Source of the DNA: Anaerolineae bacterium
GTDB lineage: Bacteria > Chloroflexota > Anaerolineae > B4-G1 > SLSP01
Length of the DNA stretch: 41,808 nucleotides
NCBI GenBank assembly: GCA_025454475.1
Contig: JALOOJ010000009.1
Location: forward strand, 1 to 41,808
Direction: 5' to 3'
Shown here: in pieces, positions 32,817-40,125 of the stretch
Layout of the letters: the number at the start of each line of letters is the position of its first letter
How positions within the stretch are numbered: the first letter of the stretch is position 1
Made by a program: the position numbers and the translations under genes
Notes under the pieces: generated by a model
Told to the model about the DNA's origin: nothing
The model's input: the letters and a program-made list of their open reading frames with translations, nothing else
The model's database searches: none

Positions 32817-33291
32817 GGCACAGCCGGAGACCGAGTTTGACAGCGAACAGGCGCAGCGGTTCTACTCGCGGCTGCGGGGAAGGGTCACGGCGTGGTTCGC
32901 TCGTAAAGGCCCAGCGGCAGGGAAGGTCGGAGACATCCTCATCGTGCTGCCTGATCTCTTCGCATTGGTGCTCCGCTTGATGCGCGATCCCCGAATCGGC
33001 GGGCGCACAAAGCTGGAACTGGCGGCGGTGACAGCTTATGTAGTCTCGCCGATCGATCTGGTTCCCGACTTTCTCTTCCCAATCGGCTTTGCGGACGACG
33101 CAGTCGCGCTCGCGCTGGTGCTGAGCCGCGTCGCGCAGCTACTGGGCGAGGCGGGCGACGCGGTCCTGGAGGAGCATTGGGAAGGCGAATCCGCTGCGTT
33201 GCGGACGATCACTAACGTGATGAACGCCGCCGACGCCGTGCTCAACAAGCGAATCTTGGGCCGACTCGGTCGCCGCTTCGGCGCCCAGTAG
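32803..33291 (+). CDS. DUF1232 (YkvA-like) membrane-associated protein
   Basis: A 162-residue protein with the DUF1232 core: KLELAAVTAYVVSPIDLVPDFLFPIGFADD, in which the SPIDLVPD motif and following hydrophobic helices are diagnostic. The function is unknown; relatives are small integral or peripheral membrane proteins. The ATG lies inside the end of the preceding redox-cysteine gene with AGGACAGC upstream. Such overlap suggests that the two proteins are made together, but no shared pathway is known. Confidence 0.85.
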   Translation: MTSPEAQPETEFDSEQAQRFYSRLRGRVTAWFARKGPAAGKVGDILIVLPDLFALVLRLMRDPRIGGRTKLELAAVTAYVVSPIDLVPDFLFPIGFADDAVALALVLSRVAQLLGEAGDAVLEEHWEGESAALRTITNVMNAADAVLNKRILGRLGRRFGAQ

Positions 33292-33373
33292 GCACAGGGA
33301 TACGGCATGCCCGCTCCCGATCGTGCGCTTCTGCCCAAACCGGTTCGTGGGCTCCCATCTGCCTGAAAACCCA

Positions 33374-33622
33374 CTAAGCCTGCCCACGTCGAGCGCCGAT
33401 GCGGCGCATGCCCAAAAGCACGGCGCCGGTGTCGCGGATCCGGTCCAGGGTGCCGTACAGAGCAGACTGGTCAGCGATGGGCCCGACGAGCAGCGTCTTG
33501 CCGCTGCGGAGCGCCATCGCGCACAACCCCTCGAAGCGCCGTGCGACGCGAGCATCCAGACGGCCTTCCAGACGAAACTCGTAGATTCCGCTCGTGCCCG
33601 ACGCGCCTGATCCGAACTCCAT
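33374..33622 (-). CDS. Small conserved protein of unknown function
   Basis: An 82-residue protein. After a Gly/Ser-rich start it has YEFRLEGRLDARVARRFEGL, then GKTLLVGPIADQSALYGTLDRIRDTGAVLL. This pattern (a GxLD strand-helix, then LxGPxxDQxALxGxLxxIRDxG) is one I associate with a widespread small-protein family of unknown function, common in Actinobacteria and Chloroflexota. The start at 33622 is used because the conserved block begins about 12 residues later; there is no strong ribosome-binding site. It lies just downstream of a decayed baeRF gene on the same strand. Confidence 0.7.
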   Translation of the reverse strand: MEFGSGASGTSGIYEFRLEGRLDARVARRFEGLCAMALRSGKTLLVGPIADQSALYGTLDRIRDTGAVLLGMRRIGARRGQA

Positions 33623-33770
33623 CGTTTGCCCCCAAGGTTGCTTGCCAACCCGACTCGATGATCTCAGTATAGGAGAGGGAAGGATGGCAGTCACCTATCG
33701 AAGGATAGGTCAGGAAGAAGTAGAGGCGTACGCCGACAGCAGTGCAGGCGGGACGCACCAGGGGGGGGCA

Positions 33771-34095
33771 GCAGGTAGGCAAACTGTTGGGAGGGTCCGC
33801 AAAGGGCAGGTAGGCGATGCGCGCAAAGTCGTATCTGGCGAACAGCGCCAGCCCATCGGTCGTGTTCCGGAAGTCCACCTCACTAGCGAGCCAACCGAGT
33901 AGCACCTCGACATCCCGCCAAACTCATCGGGTAGTCGATTCTCGGCTTCGGTGACCAGGTTCCTGAGCCGCAGCGGGTCCTGACGATTCTCGGGCGAGGT
34001 CCGGTGCGTAGCCATCGCGATCGTAACGCGCGGGTACTGCCGGATCCGCTCAAGCAGCCGAATTTCGTGTCTGTTCGTAGCGGATCACCTGACAC
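33771..34095 (-). pseudogene. Frameshifted remnant of a baeRF-type (archaeo-eukaryotic release factor-like) gene
   Basis: Three minus-strand frames together give a coherent family N-terminus. One carries an ATG at 34095 with LRTDTKF. A second reads EIRLLERIRQYPRVTIAM followed by THRTSPENRQDPLRLRNLV. After a further one-base shift near 33915 it continues as VLLGWLASEVDFRN and DGLALFARYDFARIAYLPF, matching the N-terminal domain of bacterial release factor 1-like baeRF family 3 proteins. Past a run of eight G at 33761-33768 the similarity ends. No frame is intact, so this is a truncated, at least twice frameshifted gene, or, less likely, several assembly errors in one short region. Confidence 0.65.
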
Positions 34096-34108
34096 AGGGT
34101 AGCTGACC

Positions 34109-36847
34109 CTATGCTCTCCGTCGCCGTCGTTTCACGGCCTTGCGCAGCTCGTCGGCGACGAAAATCGTGCTCGAGACCAGCAAGATCAGGCCCCAGTCCG
34201 CCCACGTGAGCGGCACGGTACCGAGCGCGCGCTGCATGAAGGGCACGTACTCAGCCAGCAACTGCAGGATGATTGAAGCCGCGATCGCCCCGATCAGGTA
34301 ACGGTTGCGGAAGAAGCCCAACTGGAAGACCGATAGAGTCCGCGACCGGCAGTTAAGTGAGTTGAACACCTGGAACATCGCCAGCGTCGTGAACGCCAAG
34401 GTCTGTGCGCGTACAAGGCCGCCAGTCCGATCCGCGCGACTGAACATCCACAGAGTCCCTGCGGCCATGAACAGGGCCACAAAGACAATGTTGCGGACCA
34501 TCTCGCCGTCGATGATCCGCGCGCCCGGCCTACGAGGCGGTTCGTCCATCACATCGTTCTCCTTGGGCTCCATAGCCAGCGTGATGTCGAGGATCCCGTC
34601 CGTCACGAGGTTCACCCACAGGATCTGGACCGGCGTGATGATGAGCCCCTTAGAGGCGAAAAGCACTAACGAGGCCAACAGCGTGATGTCCTCACCTATA
34701 TTGGTTGCGAGGAGGAATTTGACGACCTTACGCACATTCTGAAAAATGACCCGCCCTTCTTCCACCGCGTTGACGATGCTGCTGAAGGTGTCGTCAGTGA
34801 GCACCATCTCCGCCGTCTCCTTCGTAACGTCGGTGCCGGTGACGCCCATCGACACCCCAATCTGGGCGGCCTGCAGCGCAGGCGCGTCGTTGACACCATC
34901 GCCGGTCATCGCGACGACGTGTCCCATACGTTGGAGCGATTCGACAATGCGATGTTTGTGCTCCGGCGCCACACGAGCAAAGACCGCTGTGCGCTCGATG
35001 ACGGCGTCGAGGGCAGCGTCGTTCATATGGCGCAGGTCCGGCCCCGTCAGCACACCGTCGCCCTCCTCCAGAATGCCCACCTGTTGGGCAATCGCGGCGC
35101 CGGTAACCTTGTGGTCGCCAGTAGCCATCATGACTTTGATACCGGCGCGCTTGCACCGGGCGACGGCCTCGGGAACCTCAGGGCGCGGCGGGTCCATCAT
35201 CCCTACAAGGCCAACGAAAACCAGGTCCGCTGCATGGCCGTATTCGAGCGCCTCCTTGAATGCGCTGACCGCCTCAGGCTCGATCACCTGGTAGGCCAGG
35301 CCCAGCACACGAAGCGCTCCGCTGGCCATCTGATGGTTCTCGGCCAGCACCCCCTCGTGGTCCTCAGGCGTGAGGGCCCGCGGTCTTCCGTTCTCGTGGA
35401 TGTGTGGGCAGCGCTGGAGGACCGTCTCCGGCGCGCCCTTGACGTAGACCCAGATCCTCCCCTCGGGCACGCGGTGAAAGGTCGCCATGAGCTTAGCCTC
35501 GGAGCTGAATGGCAGCTCATCCACACGCGGCATCTGGGACTCCAGAACGTGCTTCTGGTACCCGGACTTGGCGGCTGCCACGACAAGCGCGCCTTCGGTG
35601 GGGTCGCCGCGGATCTCCCAGGTATGGCTATCCTCGTGCTGATGCCGGACAAGGCGGGCATCGTTGCACAGCGCACCGATCTGAAGCGCCTTGCGCACGT
35701 CCGGGCCGCCGGTGGGATCGAAGCGCTTGCCATCACGCTCGAACTGCCCCACGGGCGCGAAGCCGACACCGGTCAGGTGGATCTTCTTGCCGCCCGCGGC
35801 GATCTGCTGGACCGTCATCTGGTTGGTCGTGAGCGTGCCGGTCTTGTCGGTACAGATCACCGTGGCAGCGCCGAGGGTATCAACCGCGGGCAGGCGCCGG
35901 ATGATCGCATTGCGCTTTGCCATCCGATTCACACCCACGGCAAGCGTGATGCTCATCACCGCCGGGAGCCCTTCGGGGATCGAAGAGACCGCGGAGGCCA
36001 GTGCAAACAGGAAGATCTCCTGGAATGGCAGCCCGCGGAGAAGGCCCAACGCTACCGTCAGGACCGCAACAGCCAGAGCGAGAAAGCCCAGTTTCTTGCC
36101 CAGGTCCGCCGTCTGGAGTTGCAGCGGGGATACGGCCCTGTCGGTCTCCTGGATCAGCGTGGCGATCTTGCCCATCTCGGTCCGCGCACCTGTTGCGTAG
36201 ACCACGGCCCGCCCACGCCCGTTGGTGACAACGGTGCCGCCATACAGAAGGTTCGTGCGCTCGCCCAGGGGCAGGTCCGCGCCGCTCAACGGCTCCACGG
36301 ACTTGCGCACCGCGAGCGACTCCCCGGTGAGCATCGCCTCCTCCACCTCCAGGTTCGCCGCCTCGACCAGCCGCGCATCGGCGGGCACCTTGGTGCCCGC
36401 ATCCAGCAGGATCACATCCCCGGGCACGATCTCGGTCGTGGGGACGCGCAGCTCCACACATTCCCCCACATCGGGGCAGTCGCGCACGACCTCCGCCTCG
36501 GGTGCGGCCTGAGCCTTGAGCGCCTCAAGCGCCGACTCGGCGCGATACTCCTGGAAGTAGCCGATCAGGGAATTGACGGCGATAACGACGCCGATGACGA
36601 CCGCGTCAGCGGTCTTCCCGGCAAGAACCGAGACCGCTGCTGCGCCGAGCAACACGTAGACGAGGGGGTTCTTGATCTGCGCCCACAGAATCGCCAGCTT
36701 GCTGACTCTGTGTCCGCTCTGAACCTCGTTGGGGCCAAACTCGGCGAGGCGGCGTCTGGCCTCGGCAGTGTCCAGCCCAGTGCTGGATGAACAAAGCGTG
36801 GAGAGCGTCTCGGTGATACTGAGGGTGTGCCATTGGCGGTCTTGCAT
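34109..36847 (-). CDS. P-type cation-transporting ATPase, Ca2+-ATPase-like (P2 type)
   Basis: A 912-residue P-type ATPase. The N-terminal cation-ATPase domain is followed by the actuator TGES near residue 172, the transmembrane SSIPEGLP (M4) near residue 294, phosphorylation site DKTGTLT near residue 334 and the hinge MTGDGVNDAPAL near residue 650. C-terminal membrane helices carry TNIGED (M5) and NLVTDGILD (M6). The M4 Glu, M5 Asn/Glu and M6 Asn/Asp correspond to Ca2+ ligands of SERCA-type pumps, so Ca2+ (or Mn2+) export is likely. Start chosen at 36847, where GGAGGA stands 7-8 nt before the ATG; the longer frame has no ribosome-binding site. Confidence 0.93.
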   Translation of the reverse strand: MQDRQWHTLSITETLSTLCSSSTGLDTAEARRRLAEFGPNEVQSGHRVSKLAILWAQIKNPLVYVLLGAAAVSVLAGKTADAVVIGVVIAVNSLIGYFQEYRAESALEALKAQAAPEAEVVRDCPDVGECVELRVPTTEIVPGDVILLDAGTKVPADARLVEAANLEVEEAMLTGESLAVRKSVEPLSGADLPLGERTNLLYGGTVVTNGRGRAVVYATGARTEMGKIATLIQETDRAVSPLQLQTADLGKKLGFLALAVAVLTVALGLLRGLPFQEIFLFALASAVSSIPEGLPAVMSITLAVGVNRMAKRNAIIRRLPAVDTLGAATVICTDKTGTLTTNQMTVQQIAAGGKKIHLTGVGFAPVGQFERDGKRFDPTGGPDVRKALQIGALCNDARLVRHQHEDSHTWEIRGDPTEGALVVAAAKSGYQKHVLESQMPRVDELPFSSEAKLMATFHRVPEGRIWVYVKGAPETVLQRCPHIHENGRPRALTPEDHEGVLAENHQMASGALRVLGLAYQVIEPEAVSAFKEALEYGHAADLVFVGLVGMMDPPRPEVPEAVARCKRAGIKVMMATGDHKVTGAAIAQQVGILEEGDGVLTGPDLRHMNDAALDAVIERTAVFARVAPEHKHRIVESLQRMGHVVAMTGDGVNDAPALQAAQIGVSMGVTGTDVTKETAEMVLTDDTFSSIVNAVEEGRVIFQNVRKVVKFLLATNIGEDITLLASLVLFASKGLIITPVQILWVNLVTDGILDITLAMEPKENDVMDEPPRRPGARIIDGEMVRNIVFVALFMAAGTLWMFSRADRTGGLVRAQTLAFTTLAMFQVFNSLNCRSRTLSVFQLGFFRNRYLIGAIAASIILQLLAEYVPFMQRALGTVPLTWADWGLILLVSSTIFVADELRKAVKRRRRRA

Positions 36848-36957
36848 CGGGTGTTCCTCCGGTGTATAGGGCCGCGCGCCATACGAGTGATGCCGCACGA
36901 TACTGCTATGACTGTTAGTGATCGAGAAAGGCAACTATACAGGAAAAAGTCAGAATA

Positions 36958-36998
36958 GCCAGGTCCGGCGGCGACTGGTTGCCTCCGCTGGACCTGGC
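36958..36998 (-). terminator. Terminator after the flavoprotein gene
   Basis: Arms GCCAGGTCC (36958-36966) and GGACCTGGC (36990-36998) form a perfect 9-bp stem with further pairing inside. On the minus strand it is followed by TATTCTGACTTTTTCC. It ends the transcript of the oxidoreductase at 37020 and precedes the P-ATPase. Confidence 0.75.
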
Positions 36999-37019
36999 CC
37001 ACAGATCGACTACGACTGG

Positions 37020-38255
37020 CTACGTGAGGTGCGCCAGATCAGCCCGTTCGTCGCCGAGCTGCGCACCAACATCGTCGAATGCCGGTCGGGCCTTCACGAG
37101 TGCCTGCATAGGATCTCGCTCTTCATCGGGACGGTTCATCGCCAACACCCCAACGAGGCGACCCTCGCTGAAGTAGTAGTAGGCGACGCTTCCCGTTTCG
37201 AGGTCGCCTCGCCGGACGGTCTGGTCCCAGGCGCTCAGGTCACCCCACACCTCGAAGCTGAGATCGAACAGGTCGGAGAAGAAGTAGGGGATGACGTCAT
37301 AGCGCTCGCCTGCGCCCGCCATGTTGCGTCCCGCCTGCAGCCCCTGAGCGCGTGCTACGTCCCAGTGCTCTACCCGCAGCCGCTTCCTGTACGTCGGGTC
37401 GGGCCACTCGGCGATATCGCCCGCGGCGTAGATGCGCTCGTCACTCGTCTGAAGTTGGCCGTTGACCACCACGGCCTTGTCCGCGGCGCGCAGCTCCAGA
37501 CCCGCCTGCAGGGCGATCTCAGTGTTGAGCACAACGCCGACGCCCATCACGACCAGGTCGCAGCGAATACGGTTCCCATCGCTCAGGTCGGCCCTCGAGA
37601 CGCGGCTCTCGCCCAGAAAACGCTGAGGCGTGGTGCCCGGGAGAATGCGCACCCCGTGGGCCGCATAGGCCCTGGACAGGAACGCGCTCATCTCCGCAGG
37701 GACGATGCGTTCGAGCAGCCTCCCCTCTGGGAAGACCATCGTGACATTGGCTCCCAGGGTCGCCAGGCCCGCCGCCACTTCGGAACCGATGAAGCTGCCA
37801 CCGAGAACCAGTGCCTGCGCATCTGGTCGGGCCAGTTCGCGGATGTGGCGTGCGTCCTCGATCGTACGCAACGTGAAGACGCCCTCGAGCGCATTCCCAG
37901 GGAGGGGCAGGCGGCGGGGCCGAGCGCCCGTCGCCAGGAGCAGCGCCTCATACCCCAAGACGCGTCCATCGCCCAGGGTCACCGTCCGCGACTCGCGGCT
38001 AATGACGGTGACCTGAGCACCAGTCAACAACTCAACGCCGTGCTCCGGATAGTAGGCCTCCGCGTTGAGGTAAACGACATCCTCAGCGCGCTTGCCCATA
38101 AGAACACCCTTGGAGAGTGGCGGTCGCTGGTAGGGGCGATGAGTCTCCTGGGTAACCAGCGCGATATCACCTTCGCCGTCAACATCCCGAATCCCTTCGA
38201 TGGCCTTGCCGCCGCTAAGGCCACCTCCCACGATCACGTATCTGTAGCTTGCCAT
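37020..38255 (-). CDS. FAD/NAD(P)-dependent oxidoreductase, ferredoxin/rubredoxin reductase-like
   Basis: A 411-residue two-dinucleotide-binding-domain flavoprotein. GGGLSGGKA near the start binds FAD, YQRPPLSKG and LLLATGARPRRLPLPG follow, VLGGSFIGSEVAAGLA binds NAD(P)H, and IYAAGDIAEWP is the second FAD motif. The order and EHWDVARAQG near the end match the ferredoxin reductase/BphA4/AIF group that passes electrons from NAD(P)H to a small iron-sulfur protein. The electron partner is not in this window. Start set at 38255 by AAGGAG 7 nt upstream. It is separated from the P-ATPase by a terminator, so it is a single-gene transcript. Confidence 0.9.
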   Translation of the reverse strand: MASYRYVIVGGGLSGGKAIEGIRDVDGEGDIALVTQETHRPYQRPPLSKGVLMGKRAEDVVYLNAEAYYPEHGVELLTGAQVTVISRESRTVTLGDGRVLGYEALLLATGARPRRLPLPGNALEGVFTLRTIEDARHIRELARPDAQALVLGGSFIGSEVAAGLATLGANVTMVFPEGRLLERIVPAEMSAFLSRAYAAHGVRILPGTTPQRFLGESRVSRADLSDGNRIRCDLVVMGVGVVLNTEIALQAGLELRAADKAVVVNGQLQTSDERIYAAGDIAEWPDPTYRKRLRVEHWDVARAQGLQAGRNMAGAGERYDVIPYFFSDLFDLSFEVWGDLSAWDQTVRRGDLETGSVAYYYFSEGRLVGVLAMNRPDEERDPMQALVKARPAFDDVGAQLGDERADLAHLT

Positions 38256-38389
38256 CGTCAACTCCTTGCCACTTGTCACCTATTCCACCGCAAATCGAAG
38301 CCCAGGCTCGAGTGAGCCCGCTTGCGTCTCGCCCGTATCGTAACGCAAAAAAACGATGGGGGTAGACTTATTCGGTGCCGCTCTCAGTG

Positions 38390-38488
38390 CCGGGGCTTTC
38401 TGCAGTCCCCGGAACTCCCCGCCGCAGGGCCTCCACGCAGCGTCGGGGGCGTGCCAGGTGCCGGGGACCCCGGAAGGTCCCCGGCACC
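38390..38488. repeat. REP-like GC palindromes in a gene-free stretch
   Basis: The 312 nt between the flavoprotein start and tRNA-Arg hold no gene. They contain two palindromes with a shared GTGCCGGGG core: an imperfect one at 38390-38412 (CCGGGG/CCCCGG) and a perfect 13-bp one at 38457-38488 (GGTGCCGGGGACC, 6-nt loop, GGTCCCCGGCACC). Shared cores and intergenic position suggest a dispersed REP-type element. Confidence 0.5.
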
Positions 38489-38514
38489 GAGATGCACCCG
38501 CCGCGTCGCCGATC

Positions 38515-38542
38515 TTGACAGAATCGGTGAACGTGGTATTCT
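38515..38542 (+). promoter_or_regulatory. Promoter of tRNA-Arg
   Basis: TTGACA (38515-38520), 16-bp spacer, TATTCT (38537-38542) preceded by TGG (extended -10). It begins right after the second palindrome. Confidence 0.75.
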
Positions 38543-38567
38543 TGCCGTTGTCAGCAGATACGAATCC

Positions 38568-38641
38568 GCCCCCGTAGCTCAATTGGATAGAGCGCCTGCT
38601 TGCGGAGCAGATGGTTACAAGTTCAAATCTTGTCGGGGGTA
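38568..38641 (+). tRNA. tRNA-Arg(GCG)
   Basis: Acceptor GCCCCCG pairs with CGGGGGT (first pair G-T), D-arm GCTC/GAGC, anticodon loop TTGCGGA with anticodon GCG (38602-38604) reading CGC, T-arm ACAAG/CTTGT. The first anticodon-stem pair is C-A. No CCA is encoded, unlike the serine tRNAs. Bacteria more often read CGC with an ACG anticodon modified to inosine, so this is unusual. Confidence 0.85.
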
Positions 38642-38646
38642 CAGAG

Positions 38647-38677
38647 AAGCGCCCTGGGGACCAACCTCGGGGCGCTT
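38647..38677. terminator. Terminator between tRNA-Arg and glmM
   Basis: AAGCGCCC (38647-38654) pairs with GGGCGCTT (38670-38677), followed by TCGT. It lies between the plus-strand tRNA and the minus-strand glmM 3' end and may serve both. Confidence 0.75.
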
Positions 38678-38709
38678 TCGTATCTACAGCCTAAGAGCGT
38701 GCTTGACCG

Positions 38710-40086
38710 CTATGCGTGTTCGAGCGCGATCTCCTCTTGCCCGATCTCGGCACGGATGGCGCCGGCGATCTGCTGGCAGTACGCCTCGATCACCTCCGCG
38801 CTCGGACCCTCCACCATCACTCGACACAGGTTCTGCGTGCCCGAATAGCGCACGAGGACACGTCCGGTGTCGCCGAGCTCGCTCTCTACCTGCCCGATGG
38901 CTTCCATCACCTGAGGCAAAGTGCTGATATCAGGCTTCCTCGTCACTGGAAGGTTCAACAGCCTCTGAGGATACACATCCATCTGGACGGCTAGCTCGGA
39001 CAGCGGTTTCCCCGTCTTCACCATCACCGAGATCAACTGCATTGCGGTCAAGATGCCGTCGCCGGTCGTGTGGTAGTCAAGGAATATCGTATGGCCCGAA
39101 TCCTCGCCGCCGATTACGCTCCCCAGGCGGAGCATATCCTCGAGGACATAGCGATCACCCACCTTGGTTGCGTGGTGCCTGAAGCCGTATCTCCTGCAGG
39201 CTATGGTGAGACCGAGGTTGCTCATCACGGTGCTGACAAGAAGGTCGTTCTTCAGCCTGCCCTCGTCCTTGATCATCTTGGCGCATGTGATGAGGATCTG
39301 GTCGCCGGTGATCTCGTGGCCCCTCTCGTCTACCGCAATCAGGCGGTCCGCATCACCGTCAAAGGCAAGTCCCAACGACGCGCCCGTCTCGACAACACGC
39401 TGCCTGAGATCACGCGTGTGCTGCGATCCGCATGCGTCGTTGATGTTGAAGCCGTTCGGCGAGTTGTGAATGACCTGAATGTCGGCGCCCAGCTCGGAGA
39501 ACGCCTGAGGCGCGACCTTATACGCCGCGCCGTTCGCGGTGTCCAGGACTACCTTCATTCCCTCCATAGAGAGTGTACGGGGAAAGGTGTTCTTCAAGAA
39601 AACAATGTACCTACCGAGTGCATCGTCCAAACGGTAGGCGCGTCCCATGCCTGCCGGACGTGGCACCATATCGGGCAGCCGCCCCTCAAGCACCAGTGAT
39701 TCGATCGTCTCTTCCTGTTCATCCGACATCTTGAACCCATTGCCCGAGAAGATCTTGATTCCATTGTCCTCAAACGGGTTATGAGAAGCAGAGACGACGA
39801 TGCCTGCGTCCGCGCGCATGCTCTGCGTGATATAGGCAATGCCGGGCGTCGGCAACACGCCCACCAGACGCGCCGTACCGCCCATAGAGGTGATTCCCGC
39901 CTCAAGAGAGCTCTCCAGCATGTAGCCGGAGATCCGCGTGTCTTTGCCCACGACGATCGCGGGGCTGCGATTGGGTGTCTTGAGCAGATAGGTGATGGCC
40001 TGTCCCACCGAGAAAGCAAGCGCCGAGGTCATCGGGTAGCGGTTCGCCTCACCCCTGATCCCATCGGTACCGAATAGCTGTCCCAA
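38710..40086 (-). CDS. glmM: Phosphoglucosamine mutase
   Basis: A 458-residue alpha-D-phosphohexomutase. It begins with LFGTDGIRG, has the catalytic phosphoserine in ASHNPFEDNG (Ser 101), the metal loop DGDADR, the sugar-binding GEDSGH and the phosphate-binding RYSGTQNLCRVMVEG. The FGTDGIRG opening and ASHNP spacing mark GlmM, which turns glucosamine-6-phosphate into glucosamine-1-phosphate for UDP-GlcNAc and peptidoglycan. The start codon is TTG, fixed by the family's N-terminal MGxLFGTDG; the ribosome-binding site is a G-rich AAGGGGGAGG close to it. It lies 39 nt after the ABC transporter gene and probably shares its transcript. Confidence 0.95.
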   Translation of the reverse strand: MGQLFGTDGIRGEANRYPMTSALAFSVGQAITYLLKTPNRSPAIVVGKDTRISGYMLESSLEAGITSMGGTARLVGVLPTPGIAYITQSMRADAGIVVSASHNPFEDNGIKIFSGNGFKMSDEQEETIESLVLEGRLPDMVPRPAGMGRAYRLDDALGRYIVFLKNTFPRTLSMEGMKVVLDTANGAAYKVAPQAFSELGADIQVIHNSPNGFNINDACGSQHTRDLRQRVVETGASLGLAFDGDADRLIAVDERGHEITGDQILITCAKMIKDEGRLKNDLLVSTVMSNLGLTIACRRYGFRHHATKVGDRYVLEDMLRLGSVIGGEDSGHTIFLDYHTTGDGILTAMQLISVMVKTGKPLSELAVQMDVYPQRLLNLPVTRKPDISTLPQVMEAIGQVESELGDTGRVLVRYSGTQNLCRVMVEGPSAEVIEAYCQQIAGAIRAEIGQEEIALEHA

Positions 40087-40125
40087 TCCCTCCCCCTTCT
40101 GAGATGAACACCGCCTACAGATAGC

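Noticed and set aside
34919-36790. A 623-residue plus-strand open frame
   Set aside because: Antisense to the intact P-type ATPase with all its motifs; composition typical of a shadow frame.
36918-38315. A 465-residue plus-strand open frame
   Set aside because: Antisense to the flavoprotein gene, no family motif and no ribosome-binding site.
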